Positions 1 to 8,261 of a stretch of DNA of 64,000 nt are shown here, one piece after another. Under the pieces are notes generated by a model. It made no database searches, had not been told where the DNA came from, and worked only from the letters and a program-made list of their open reading frames with translations. Each line of letters starts with the position of its first letter. The stretch's first letter is position 1. The position numbers were made by a program, and so were the translations under genes. Source of the DNA: UBA2589 sp965223235 (GTDB taxonomy: Bacteria; Gemmatimonadota; Gemmatimonadetes; Longimicrobiales; Gaopeijiaceae). The stretch spans positions 62,001-126,000 of the forward strand of contig CBDCVV010000022.1 in the NCBI GenBank assembly GCA_965223235.1, given 5' to 3'.

Positions 1-33
1 GACGTCCCAGTCGAATACCCAATCGAAATCCAT
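1..33 (-). CDS. 5' end of an unknown gene running off the left edge
   Basis: Only eleven codons are inside the window. On the minus strand an ATG at 33-31 is preceded by a very good ribosome binding site (GGAGG about 7 nt upstream) and opens a frame beginning MDFDWVFDW. The acidic and aromatic start is not enough to name a family. The AT-rich region just upstream (125-200), with a perfect palindrome, is the likely promoter and operator of this gene. Confidence 0.5.
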   Translation of the reverse strand, partial: MDFDWVFDWDV

Positions 34-171
34 CCCACGCCTCCTACGGCCTGTGGTGCAAGCCATGATGTTCCTCCATCCCGGAGAGTCGGTCGACCGG
101 AACACAGGTCCGCATCGCCGCTCCGTATCGTTGAATATATCGCACTCCGCGACGTACAACACGTCGCACAG

Positions 172-187
172 TATATCGTACGATATA
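172..187. promoter_or_regulatory. 16-bp perfect palindrome, probable operator
   Basis: Positions 172-187 read the same on both strands (half-site TATATCGT). The element sits in an AT-rich island inside otherwise GC-rich sequence, about 140 nt upstream of the start of the left-edge gene. Partial copies of the CGATAT core recur around 134-141. A dimeric repressor site is the simplest reading; the regulator is unknown. Confidence 0.4.
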
Positions 188-228
188 TCTTCGACACAAT
201 CGGTCAAGAGTCGGACCGCGCCTGCCGC

Positions 229-1128
229 TTACTTCGAGTGGAGCTCCTCGAGCTCTTCCAGAGTCCTCGGCCAATCGTCGCCGAGGAGTCGCGACATGCC
301 TCGATCGGCCAACACCTTCCCACCGGTCTGACACGTTGCACAGTAGTTGGTCTCACGATCCGCGTACCGGATCCTTTGGATGGGAGAGGCGCAAACCGGA
401 CAGGGCTGCCCGTACTTGCCGTGCGCGGCCATTGCGGGATGGAACGCCGTGATCTTGCCGGGGAACGAGCCTCCGAACTCGCTCCGCAACCGTGCGGTCC
501 ATTCCCGTAGTGAGGCGACGATCGTACTCCGGAGGCGTTCGATCTCCTCCGGGGAGAGGTTCCGGGTCAGTTGAAGGGGAGACAGCCGCGCGAAGAGGAG
601 GATCTCGTCCGAGTGCGCGTTCCCGATTCCACTGAAGACCCGCGGATCCGTGAGCGCGCGCTTCAGGGTGCGATTCTCTTGCGTCAGCACGGCGGCGAAC
701 GTCTGGGGAGAGGCGGTCTCGACGTCGATGCCGCCCGGGTCTAATGACTGGAGAGCTTCGGGGCCGACCACTACGTGCAGCGAAGCACGCTTCTTCGTCG
801 ACTGCTCTGTCAACAACACGGTACCACTCGCGAAATCGAATGCTCCGTGAGCACGCTTCTTCGGGACGGCCGCCCCGGGGGCTGCCCACTTGAATCGCCC
901 TGTGATCATCAGATGAAACACCAGGTGCACTTCCCCTTCGAAGTGCCATACGACTCGTTTCCCGAGGCGGCTCACCGCTTCGACCGTGCGCCCCTCCGCA
1001 ACCGAAACCGGTGGGTCCCATGTCCGGAGCAAGGACGGCGAGCGGAGGCGAACCTTCTCGAGCGGGGTGCCGACAATACAGCGCTCGAACCCCTCCAGGT
1101 ACGCGGTGATTTCCGGTAGCTCGGGCAC
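229..1128 (-). CDS. Fpg/Nei-family DNA glycosylase/AP lyase
   Basis: Base-excision repair enzyme that removes oxidised bases and nicks the abasic site. The 299-residue product begins MPELPE, so after Met removal Pro is N-terminal with Glu next to it, the catalytic pair of this family. The C-terminus has a four-Cys zinc finger (CPVC at about residues 246-249, then CATC) followed by the expected basic tail. The start is GTG at 1128-1126 with GGAGG just upstream. The finger has CxxC-x16-CxxC spacing as in classical MutM/Nei enzymes. I cannot decide between 8-oxoguanine (MutM) and endonuclease VIII (Nei) specificity by eye. It is divergent from the secreted protein at 1236. Confidence 0.88.
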   Translation of the reverse strand: MPELPEITAYLEGFERCIVGTPLEKVRLRSPSLLRTWDPPVSVAEGRTVEAVSRLGKRVVWHFEGEVHLVFHLMITGRFKWAAPGAAVPKKRAHGAFDFASGTVLLTEQSTKKRASLHVVVGPEALQSLDPGGIDVETASPQTFAAVLTQENRTLKRALTDPRVFSGIGNAHSDEILLFARLSPLQLTRNLSPEEIERLRSTIVASLREWTARLRSEFGGSFPGKITAFHPAMAAHGKYGQPCPVCASPIQRIRYADRETNYCATCQTGGKVLADRGMSRLLGDDWPRTLEELEELHSK

Positions 1129-1235
1129 GCTCCTCCATCGCTCAGATGCGTCTGAGCTGACTCCACGCGAATTGACAGCACTCCGTCCGGGGACCGACGT
1201 TCCTCGTCACACCTCGTCCCCAGGAGATCGCAAAC

Positions 1236-1874
1236 ATGCGTGTTCGTGCCGCGTTGGCCACCCTCGTGCTGACCACCGCCCCTCTCGCAGCGCAAGAGTT
1301 GGAGCGACCGGATGGCTGGATGACCCGTTTCGATCGCGAAGGAGCATCCGAGGCCGACGTCGAGATGTTCGTCGAGATGCCACCAGGTTGGCACGTGACG
1401 ACGGGACCGGCCGGCATCTTCTGGCACCCGGACAACGTCGCCGAAGGGGACTTCCGCGCCGAGATGGAGGTGTTCCTCTTCGACCCGGAAGGGCGCCGAG
1501 AGGCATTTGGGCTATTCGTCGGAGGCCAGGGCCTTCAGACCGCCGATCAGGAGTACACGTATTTCCTCCTGAGAGACGGCGGAGAGTTCATCATCAAGCG
1601 ACGTGTCGGGGCCGAAGCTCCCACACTCCAGCCTTGGACCGCGCACGATGCGATCCTCGCCTATGCGGATCGGGGGGACGATGCGAGCGCTCTCAACTCA
1701 CTCGTCGTGGAAGCCCGCGGGGACCAGGTGACGTTCTTCGTGAACGACACAGAGGTAGCGTCACTGCCGCGGAGCGAGGCTCCGGTCGACGGTGTCTTCG
1801 GATTCCGGGTGAATCACCGCCTCAACGTCCACATCTCCAAGCTGGAGATCACGCCGATCGAGCACGCGCGCTAA
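1236..1874 (+). CDS. secreted protein of unknown function
   Basis: A 212-residue protein with a clear signal peptide (basic MRVR, hydrophobic stretch, cleavage after LAAQ near residue 20). The mature part is acidic and beta-rich in appearance, with a segment of alternating hydrophobic residues near the C-terminus (VFGFRVNHRLNVHISKLEI) that resembles the concanavalin-like fold of DUF1080-type laminin-G domains. No catalytic motif is visible. Its last 4 nt overlap the end of the convergent pseudopilin-like gene. Function unknown. Confidence 0.75.
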   Translation: MRVRAALATLVLTTAPLAAQELERPDGWMTRFDREGASEADVEMFVEMPPGWHVTTGPAGIFWHPDNVAEGDFRAEMEVFLFDPEGRREAFGLFVGGQGLQTADQEYTYFLLRDGGEFIIKRRVGAEAPTLQPWTAHDAILAYADRGDDASALNSLVVEARGDQVTFFVNDTEVASLPRSEAPVDGVFGFRVNHRLNVHISKLEITPIEHAR

Positions 1875-2245
1875 CGCCCGTTGGTGAGTGGTCGACTTAT
1901 GGTCATATCGTCGTCCGTCGCCTGGAGACCGTCGGGCCCCATGGAGCCCACGGTGTAGTTTCGGCGTCCGACCTGGATGAAGTACATGCGGCCCCAGGGG
2001 TCGAGTTCGGAGCCTGAGTAGTCGCGCCGAAGCCAGCCCTCGAAGTTCTGGGGCAACCCTTCACCTCGGCTGAGCCGGACGTCGAGCTGATCCGCCATGA
2101 CCTCGATTCTGCGCGGAACGAGACGACGGCCGATTTCGTCTTTCACCGGCACGAAGGCTCGCTCCACGATCTGCTCCCGTGTGCTAGGCACGGCCATCCC
2201 GACGGCCAGGGCCAAGAACACCAACATGATCAGCTTCTTCACCAT
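1871..2245 (-). CDS. lone GspG-like pseudopilin C-terminal domain protein
   Basis: A 124-residue protein. Residues about 85-120 match the calcium-binding C-terminal part of the major type II secretion pseudopilin (DPWGRMYF, then GSMGPDGLQATDDDM, with the Asp-rich loop). The N-terminus is an ordinary hydrophobic segment (MVKKLIMLVFLALAV) rather than a prepilin leader with a G^FxxxE processing site, so classical pilus assembly is doubtful. The ribosome binding site GGGAGGT lies just upstream of ATG 2245. No other secretion genes are nearby. It may be a soluble or anchored relative used in another assembly. Confidence 0.75.
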   Translation of the reverse strand: MVKKLIMLVFLALAVGMAVPSTREQIVERAFVPVKDEIGRRLVPRRIEVMADQLDVRLSRGEGLPQNFEGWLRRDYSGSELDPWGRMYFIQVGRRNYTVGSMGPDGLQATDDDMTISRPLTNGR

Positions 2246-2352
2246 CGTCGTACCTCCCTTCCGGCGCTTACGCTTCCTTCAAGCTGAAGACGTCGCTCCG
2301 ATCTTGCCAGATAATTCTTCAACTCGGCGACCGACCTCTTCGCGTAGGAGGG

Positions 2353-4086
2353 TCACTCCACCTTCGACGCTTCAGCCCGATCGTGCGTTGCGCGCAGAGC
2401 GAGCTCCGGCATCCGCATGGAGAGCAGACCGGCCAAGATCGAAAAGAGTGCAGAGAGCCAATAGACGCGCGCCGTGGCATCGGTGAACGCGGTACGAACC
2501 AATCCGCCCACTTCGTTCGCCACGCGCTCGCCCTCGGCAAGGAGCGCCGCTCGCGCCTCTTCCGATGGCGCTCCGTCGGCCCTTAGCCTGTACGCATCGT
2601 GGATCATCGCCGGGAGCTCGGTTCCGCCGGTCGCCACGAAACCCTCGGCGGTCGCTCCGGGCTCAGTCGCAACGCCGGGCGGCAACTCAACGGCGGCGAA
2701 CGCCACCCCGAGCGTGGTCGCGAGCACGGCACCCATGAGCGCCGCGCCGACGGTGGCGCCCGTCTGCCGAAAGAATTGGGATGCGCTAGTCGCTTGACCA
2801 ATGAACCGGACATCGACGGCATTCTGGATGGCAAGGGTAAAGAGAGGCATCGCGGGCCCTACGCCCACTCCGGCCATCACCATGTACAGAGTCACCTGCC
2901 CGTATGTGACGTCGGCCCCCATGGTGGCCAGGAGGACGACCGAGACCAAGAAGACCAACGACCCGGCGACGACCTGTCGGCGGTAGCCAATTCTGGCGAC
3001 GACCTGGCCCGCTAACGTCGCGCTGACGACCAAGCCCAGGGAAAATGGGATGAGGGCGGCGCCGGCCCGGGTCGCGGAGACCCCCATGACGTTCACCAGA
3101 AAGAGGGGCAAGAAGATTGTGACCGACATGAACGACGCTCCGAAGAAGAACGTCGCCGCATTCGCAGTGCGAAACACCTCGTTCTCGAAAAGGCGAAGAT
3201 CGAGCACGGGGCTCTCTGAAACCCGGCTCCGCCGCACGAAGAGCATCAAGACGGCCACACCCAGAACGAGCAGGCCCGGCGTCATCCAGTCAGCCAGCGA
3301 CGACGGATCCTCACCCGCCCCGAAGCCCGGAAGCCACGGGTACCTCCGCTTGTCGATCTGCAACCCCATGATGAAGGGGATCAAACCACCGAGAAGGAGT
3401 AGACCAGTCACCAGATCTGGCGGGCGTCGATCCCCTGGCGGATCCAGGCGCGGCATCCGCCTCACGATGAACCACAGGGCGACGAGACCGATGGGCATGT
3501 TCACGTAGAAGACCCATCGCCAGCCCTCGACCCCGGGAAGCCAACCGCCGGCGTGATCCGTAAGGAGTCCGCCGATGAGGGGGCCGAGCACGGAAGCGAT
3601 TCCGAATACAGCCCCCACAAAGCCCTGGTACTTCCCACGCTCGACCGGCGTGTACAAGTCGGCGATCACAATGAACGTCATCGCAAAGAGTCCCCCGCCC
3701 CCTGCTCCCTGGAGAGCCCGGAAAAGAACGAGCTGAGACATCCCGTCACCGAGCAATGGAAGCGTGCCGAACTCCCCGGCGAGACCACAGAGAAACGATC
3801 CGCACAAGAAGAGTCCTACCGCCCCGAGCGTCACGTGCTTCCGCGGATACGTGTCGGCCAACTTGCCGTAGACGAGCGCGAGGGCCGTCGAAGCGAGGAG
3901 GTATGCGGTCGCGACCCACGCGTAGCGGTCGACCCCGGCCAAGTCCTCCACCATCTTCGGCAGAGCCGTCGAAACGATCGTCTGGTCGAGTGCCGCCAGA
4001 AAGAGGGCCATGAGCACCGCTGCGTACACGACCGTGCGGTCCTTATCGGAGACCGGTGTGGCTGTAGGCATGGGGCGAGAGGTCAT
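2353..4086 (-). CDS. MFS multidrug efflux transporter, DHA2 (EmrB/QacA) family
   Basis: Proton-driven inner-membrane exporter with about 14 membrane segments. Visible family motifs are motif A after TM2 (GKLADTYPRKH), motif B (LFRALQGAGGG) and motif C, the antiporter signature (VFGIASVLGPLIGGLL). A large periplasmic or cytoplasmic insertion precedes the last helix (about 90 residues, hydrophilic). The frame is open back to 4287, but the upstream 67 residues are polar and unlike the family, so I start at ATG 4086 (ATG 4071 also possible; neither has a strong ribosome site). No membrane fusion partner or regulator is adjacent. Confidence 0.85.
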   Translation of the reverse strand: MTSRPMPTATPVSDKDRTVVYAAVLMALFLAALDQTIVSTALPKMVEDLAGVDRYAWVATAYLLASTALALVYGKLADTYPRKHVTLGAVGLFLCGSFLCGLAGEFGTLPLLGDGMSQLVLFRALQGAGGGGLFAMTFIVIADLYTPVERGKYQGFVGAVFGIASVLGPLIGGLLTDHAGGWLPGVEGWRWVFYVNMPIGLVALWFIVRRMPRLDPPGDRRPPDLVTGLLLLGGLIPFIMGLQIDKRRYPWLPGFGAGEDPSSLADWMTPGLLVLGVAVLMLFVRRSRVSESPVLDLRLFENEVFRTANAATFFFGASFMSVTIFLPLFLVNVMGVSATRAGAALIPFSLGLVVSATLAGQVVARIGYRRQVVAGSLVFLVSVVLLATMGADVTYGQVTLYMVMAGVGVGPAMPLFTLAIQNAVDVRFIGQATSASQFFRQTGATVGAALMGAVLATTLGVAFAAVELPPGVATEPGATAEGFVATGGTELPAMIHDAYRLRADGAPSEEARAALLAEGERVANEVGGLVRTAFTDATARVYWLSALFSILAGLLSMRMPELALRATHDRAEASKVE

Positions 4087-4188
4087 GATGACTGTCGATC
4101 GTTTGTACGGGTCGGCGGCACACCAGTCCTTCGGCGGCCACGGGGAGTCTAGCTCATATTCCGGCTCCCCATAGCGACGGCGCACCGC

Positions 4189-5337
4189 TTGCACACCATC
4201 CTCGTCTCCATTCTCGGTCAGGCACGACGCGCAACGACGGTGATGTGGGTCGTGCTTGGGCTCCTGGGCTCGGAGGCCCACGCCCAATACCTACCTGCCG
4301 ACAGTTCGTCTGTGGGAGAGGAAGAGCGGGGGAAGTTCTTCTTCTATCAGGGGCGACCGTATGGTACCGACGCGCTCGCGGGTCCATTCGACGTGATGTT
4401 GAACAAGGGGTACGCCGTCGCCCAATTCAACAACCGGAATCGATACATCTTCGACTACGATTACGGTTCGAAACACGTATGGCGATCCATCACCCAGCTC
4501 GGGGCCAACGTGGAGCGGTACGGAGGCTGGAAGAGCTACATCGGAGACGAGATCTTTCCGCTTTCCCTAGAATGGCGTGACTGGAAGTGGATGCCCAACT
4601 ATTTCGGGCACTTCGTCGAAGGTGGCATGACCTACCGTCGACTCGCCGAGTGGGCGTCGGTGCAAGGGGTCCCCTACCCGGCACTCTCAGCCGCCCTCAT
4701 CACGATGAGCTCGGCGGTAATCAACGAGATGTACGCACACCCGGGCTTTGAAGAAGGCACTGCGGCGACCGCCGCAGACCTCCTCTTCTTCGACCCACTC
4801 GGGATCGCCCTCTTCTCGGTCGATGGGGTCGCCCGCTTCTTCGGGGAGACCCTCCGCGGCAACATCTGGTCGGGGCAAGCGGCACTCATGCTCGACGGAG
4901 AGCTCGTCAACAACGGGAACAACTTCATCGTGAAGCCCCCGATCGGGTCAGACCGGTTCTCGCTCTTCGTTCGCGCAGGGCTCGCCTTCACCCCTGGGGT
5001 CACGTGGCACCGGACGGACGGCATCGACATTTCGTTCGCACTCGGGGGCGAGGGGCGGATCCAGAACATCGATCCGCTCACCGGAGAAGAGACGCCGGAG
5101 ATCGCGGTAGGTGGAGGAGTGTTTGTCGACCGAGGCGGAGTGCTTCTCGCGAGCGTCATGGCGTCGGAGACGGCCCACCGGCGCCTGGTTCTCAATGTAT
5201 ACCCCGGCGTGACCCGTCTCGGCGGGGGCCGCATGGGGGCGTTCCTCATTGTCCGGAAAGACGGGCATCTCCGCTTCGGAATCAGCGTGGCTGGATCGGG
5301 TGGGATCGGGACCGGAGTCGGCGCCGGCTATCGGTGA
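4189..5337 (+). CDS. exported protein, possible outer-membrane barrel; unknown function
   Basis: A 382-residue protein. A TTG start at 4189 gives a good signal peptide ending near SEAHA at residue 32; the ATG at 4243 would leave a short one. The middle part is Trp/Tyr-rich (SLEWRDWKWMPNYFGHFVEGG), followed by two helical hydrophobic stretches and a C-terminal series of alternating beta-like segments (VAGSGGIGTGVGAGYR at the end). This pattern suggests a lipid-contacting or barrel-like outer-membrane protein. It is divergent from the DHA2 exporter at 2353. I recognise no named family. Confidence 0.7.
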   Translation: MHTILVSILGQARRATTVMWVVLGLLGSEAHAQYLPADSSSVGEEERGKFFFYQGRPYGTDALAGPFDVMLNKGYAVAQFNNRNRYIFDYDYGSKHVWRSITQLGANVERYGGWKSYIGDEIFPLSLEWRDWKWMPNYFGHFVEGGMTYRRLAEWASVQGVPYPALSAALITMSSAVINEMYAHPGFEEGTAATAADLLFFDPLGIALFSVDGVARFFGETLRGNIWSGQAALMLDGELVNNGNNFIVKPPIGSDRFSLFVRAGLAFTPGVTWHRTDGIDISFALGGEGRIQNIDPLTGEETPEIAVGGGVFVDRGGVLLASVMASETAHRRLVLNVYPGVTRLGGGRMGAFLIVRKDGHLRFGISVAGSGGIGTGVGAGYR

Positions 5338-6116
5338 GGCGGCGCGGAGTCGTCAGGAAGCGTCAAGAAGCGGGTGACCGCACGACTCCACAGGTCGGGC
5401 GCCTCGAGGTGTACGGTATGCCCGACCCCTCGGATCACTTCCACCTTCGCCCGGTCCCAGCGGTGGAGCATCCGATGAGCAATGCCCATGAACTTCTCGT
5501 CCCTCGAGCCGACGAGCAGTAGCGCGGGCGCAAGGACCTGCTCCAGATGCTCCCACGCCGAAGGGAGTGCACCCGTGCCCAACTCGCGTAGAGCCCACGC
5601 GAGCGCGTCTGGATCGTTCGCGAGTCGCCGCGCGCGCTGAGCTTGGAGCACATCGGCCGAGAGCCCGACTTGGGAGGCGAAGAGAGGGAGACGCTCCCAG
5701 CGAGCTACGAAGTCTTCGATCCCTTCAGCTATGATGTTCCGAGCGAGGTCTGAGTCTGATGCACGCCGCTCTCGCTGCTCGGCCGCGGATTCGAGACCCG
5801 GTGAGGCCGACTCGAGGACGAGGCGGCGCACAAGACCCTGCTGCTCGATCGCGACACGCAGCGCGATTCGCCCTCCCATCGAGTACCCGACAAGGTCCAC
5901 GGCTTCCCCGCCAGAGGCCTCGAGCACGACGTCGCGGCACGCCCGGAAGCCTGCGCCGTCCGGCCGACGGTCCACCTCCGCCCCGTGACCAGGCAGGTCG
6001 ACCGGAACAGGCTCGAGCCCAACCGCGCGAAGCGCCTCTAGGCACGACGATGGCCAGCTCGCTTGGCTGCCGGTGAAGCCGTGGAGGAGGAGGACCCTAC
6101 CAGACCACTTCCTCAA
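5328..6116 (-). CDS. menH: alpha/beta hydrolase, MenH-like (SHCHC synthase) candidate
   Basis: 262 residues with the alpha/beta hydrolase fold: oxyanion LLHGFTGS near residue 10, nucleophile elbow GYSMGGRIAL near residue 98 and acid/His at LLVGSRDEKF and GHTVHLE. The features LVLESASPGL after the elbow and LPLF in the lid are typical of MenH, which makes 2-succinyl-6-hydroxy-2,4-cyclohexadiene carboxylate in menaquinone synthesis. No other men genes are in the window, so the substrate is inferred. Its start overlaps the upstream DUF6526-like gene by 4 nt (ATGA), implying co-translation. It ends convergently, 10 nt into the gene at 4189. Confidence 0.7.
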   Translation of the reverse strand: MRKWSGRVLLLHGFTGSQASWPSSCLEALRAVGLEPVPVDLPGHGAEVDRRPDGAGFRACRDVVLEASGGEAVDLVGYSMGGRIALRVAIEQQGLVRRLVLESASPGLESAAEQRERRASDSDLARNIIAEGIEDFVARWERLPLFASQVGLSADVLQAQRARRLANDPDALAWALRELGTGALPSAWEHLEQVLAPALLLVGSRDEKFMGIAHRMLHRWDRAKVEVIRGVGHTVHLEAPDLWSRAVTRFLTLPDDSAPPHR

Positions 6117-6547
6117 ATACGCTGTAGGTCAGGGCGCCACGTCCGGATCGCCTCCTTCACGCCCTTTCGATCCGGGAAGTCCCCATCCAAGATCCGGCGG
6201 GCGAGCTCGGCGACCTCTTCATCCGGCGCGAAGCGCAATCCGATGAGATGTTCCGTGGAGATCTCGTCGATCCGGGCCGTTAGCTCATCGGGAAGCAATC
6301 GCTTCAGCCGTAGTCGTTCCTCGAGCCGAATCACCCGATCTTGGACACCGAGCGGGAAAATGCGTCCGTACAAACCGGCGATCGTCGCTCCGATCATAAA
6401 GACGAGGATCGCAAGCGTGTCGAGCGAGAACGCCGTCACGGTGCGCACGAGAAAGTACAGAGTGGGAGCAGCGAGGCACGCGAAGGCCACGTAGTGGTAC
6501 ATCGGGACCATCTTCGCATGACTCGAAGCGCTTTGTGTCTCGCTCAT
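6113..6547 (-). CDS. DUF6526-like small membrane protein
   Basis: 144 residues from ATG 6547. There are two N-terminal membrane helices (YVAFACLAAPTLYFLV and LDTLAILVFMIGATIAGLY) followed by a conserved cytoplasmic part containing QDRVIRLEERLRL, LRFAPDEEVAELA and the WRPDLQRI end, which match my memory of the DUF6526 family. The role is unknown. It is the first gene of a two-gene unit with the MenH-like hydrolase (4-nt overlap). The frame is open to 6604 but the extra residues are arginine-rich and unconvincing. Confidence 0.75.
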   Translation of the reverse strand: MSETQSASSHAKMVPMYHYVAFACLAAPTLYFLVRTVTAFSLDTLAILVFMIGATIAGLYGRIFPLGVQDRVIRLEERLRLKRLLPDELTARIDEISTEHLIGLRFAPDEEVAELARRILDGDFPDRKGVKEAIRTWRPDLQRI

Positions 6548-6694
6548 GGAAAACCCATCTCTTCGGGAGTAGAATCGGTGCGGGCTCACGCGTCGGGAAG
6601 GCAAAGGACGAGAGACCCGTAACTCAGTTGGAGCCGGAGAGTATCCTCGCTCCGACTCATGCGCACCCTACCTCCTGGATCCCTGCCCCGCCCG

Positions 6695-7450
6695 ATGAGC
6701 GAACCCACGAAGATCGCCCGAGTCTACGACGAGACGGAGATCGGGCGGATCCTGCAACGGGCCGCCGAACTTCAGCATCGGGAGCCCTCAGCCCCTGCCG
6801 CCGGGGTGACTCTAGCGGAACTCGAGGAGATCGCCGCGGAGGCAGGGATCGATCCGGCGTTCCTCAAGCGCGCGGCGACGGAGCTGGAGTCGGGCGTCCA
6901 TCCCACCGTCTGGACCAAGGTGCTCGGGGACGAGCTCCGAATCATCCGTGAAGTGACCCTGTCGGGAGATCTGCCCACGCGTGGATTCGAGAGGGTCGTC
7001 GAGCTGATCCACGAGAATGTGCGTGAGCATGGGACACCGAGCCTACTCGGCCAAACACTCACTTGGCGAGCCGAGACCGCGAGCAAGTCGAGGACCGTAC
7101 AGATTGTCGTGGCGTCGCGGGACGGTGAGACCCGAGTCCGAGTCGAGGAGAATCTCACTCAGATGGCGAACGGCCTCTTCGGAGGCGTTGTAGCCGGAGG
7201 AGGCCTCGGGCTTGGATTGGGCGTGGGTCTCCCCGTTGGGATCAACGTCCTCGGGTCCGCTCTCATGGCGACGCTCCTCCCGATCGGAATTACGGCCGTG
7301 ACGTTTATCGGCACGCGGGAGATCTATCGACACGTCGTGAACCATCGGCGGCGCAAAGTTGCGGACCTCTTCGATATGCTCGTGGGGTGCGTCGGAGAGG
7401 AGATCAGCTCCTCGGCGACCGCGTTGCCGCCGGTCGATGGGAGTTCCTGA
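6695..7450 (+). CDS. uncharacterised membrane protein with N-terminal helical sensor-like motif
   Basis: 251 residues from ATG 6695 (ATG 6659 is an alternative). The N-terminus has a conserved-looking block (EIGRILQRAAELQ, then VTLAELEEIAAEAGIDP) of the kind seen in helical SHOCT-like or anti-sigma-like modules. A beta-rich domain follows (residues about 85-160), then a Gly-rich hydrophobic pair of helices (GGLGLGLGVGLPVGINVLGSAL) and a basic juxtamembrane segment (HVVNHRRRKVADL). The similar N-terminal block occurs in other unnamed bacterial proteins; I cannot assign a function. Confidence 0.65.
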   Translation: MSEPTKIARVYDETEIGRILQRAAELQHREPSAPAAGVTLAELEEIAAEAGIDPAFLKRAATELESGVHPTVWTKVLGDELRIIREVTLSGDLPTRGFERVVELIHENVREHGTPSLLGQTLTWRAETASKSRTVQIVVASRDGETRVRVEENLTQMANGLFGGVVAGGGLGLGLGVGLPVGINVLGSALMATLLPIGITAVTFIGTREIYRHVVNHRRRKVADLFDMLVGCVGEEISSSATALPPVDGSS

Positions 7451-7479
7451 CGCTAGCGGCCGTCCTACGTAGCCCACCA

Positions 7480-7511
7480 GTATCCGCTACGTACCCTCCG
7501 GGTATCCGCTA
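7480..7511 (+). repeat. 10-bp direct repeat in intergenic region
   Basis: GTATCCGCTA occurs at 7480-7489 and again at 7502-7511, 22 bp apart (about two helical turns), upstream of the exported protein at 7592. The spacing would place both copies on the same DNA face, as for a regulator site. Confidence 0.35.
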
Positions 7512-7591
7512 GTGCGACCGACGTAGATTCTGCGCCTCCGGTTCTCCCGATCGTTCCCTCGTCACGGCTCCATCACCAAGGACGAACGATC

Positions 7592-8167
7592 ATGAACACC
7601 GCACACTTCCCCCTCCGAGCGCTCCCGATCGCAACGCTGGCTGCGCTTTCGATCTTTTCGTGCGTGTCAGACGCCTTCGCGCAATCCGCTCCTCTCCCCA
7701 GCCATCTGGAAGCGCGGACCCTCCCCCGGCAAAAGCTCTCCGGACCCCGTTTCGGCTTCACAGCCTTCACGGGTGACGTGGCAGCATACCGCCAATCCAT
7801 CGGACAACAGCCGATCATGAGTCAATTCGGGTGGCAGTTCGAGACTCAGATCGTGTCGACTACATCGGGGAATCAGGCCCTCATGGAGTGGGTGCTCCTA
7901 CTCGGCGGTCTCGAGCAGGGGGAAAAGCACATCTCCCTGAGTTGGCTCGCCGGTTATCGGCTGCCCAACGGCGTCGAGCTCGGAGTCGGCCCGAACCTCA
8001 GCGTACGCCCATCGAGCGAGTCGGGCCTCTCTTCCACTACCTCCATGCTGATCGCGGGCGGCGCCACCCTTCCGTTCGGCGAGCTGTACGTCCCGATCAA
8101 CATCGCCGTCGCCGTCGCCGAGGGCGGGCCCCGAATCACGACGCTCTTAGGGTGGATCGTCGGTTGA
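7592..8167 (+). CDS. exported protein, probable small beta-barrel
   Basis: 191 residues with a typical signal peptide (cleavage after AFAQ near residue 30). The mature part has repeated amphipathic strands separated by short turns (GFTAFTGDVAAY, WQFETQIVSTTS, LSWLAGYRLPNGVELGVGPNLS, LYVPINIAVAVAEG) and an invariant-looking Gly-rich core, consistent with a small outer-membrane barrel. Many residues around LPNGVELGVGP resemble porin-like hypothetical proteins. It stands alone with its own upstream region containing a direct repeat and the motif CGACGTAGATTC at 7519. Confidence 0.65.
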   Translation: MNTAHFPLRALPIATLAALSIFSCVSDAFAQSAPLPSHLEARTLPRQKLSGPRFGFTAFTGDVAAYRQSIGQQPIMSQFGWQFETQIVSTTSGNQALMEWVLLLGGLEQGEKHISLSWLAGYRLPNGVELGVGPNLSVRPSSESGLSSTTSMLIAGGATLPFGELYVPINIAVAVAEGGPRITTLLGWIVG

Positions 8168-8261
8168 GTGAGTCCACCCACCCGTCATTCTTCTTGATAT
8201 GCCCGCGCGCTTGAGGGAGATTACGGGTTCTCCCGTGAGGGGCTTTCCAGAGACGAAAACA

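Noticed and set aside
44..334. Minus-strand frame with repeated RRYIVRYTVRRVVRR
   Set aside because: It spans the AT-rich palindromic region and the end of the Fpg/Nei gene. The repetition reflects the DNA palindromes, not a protein.
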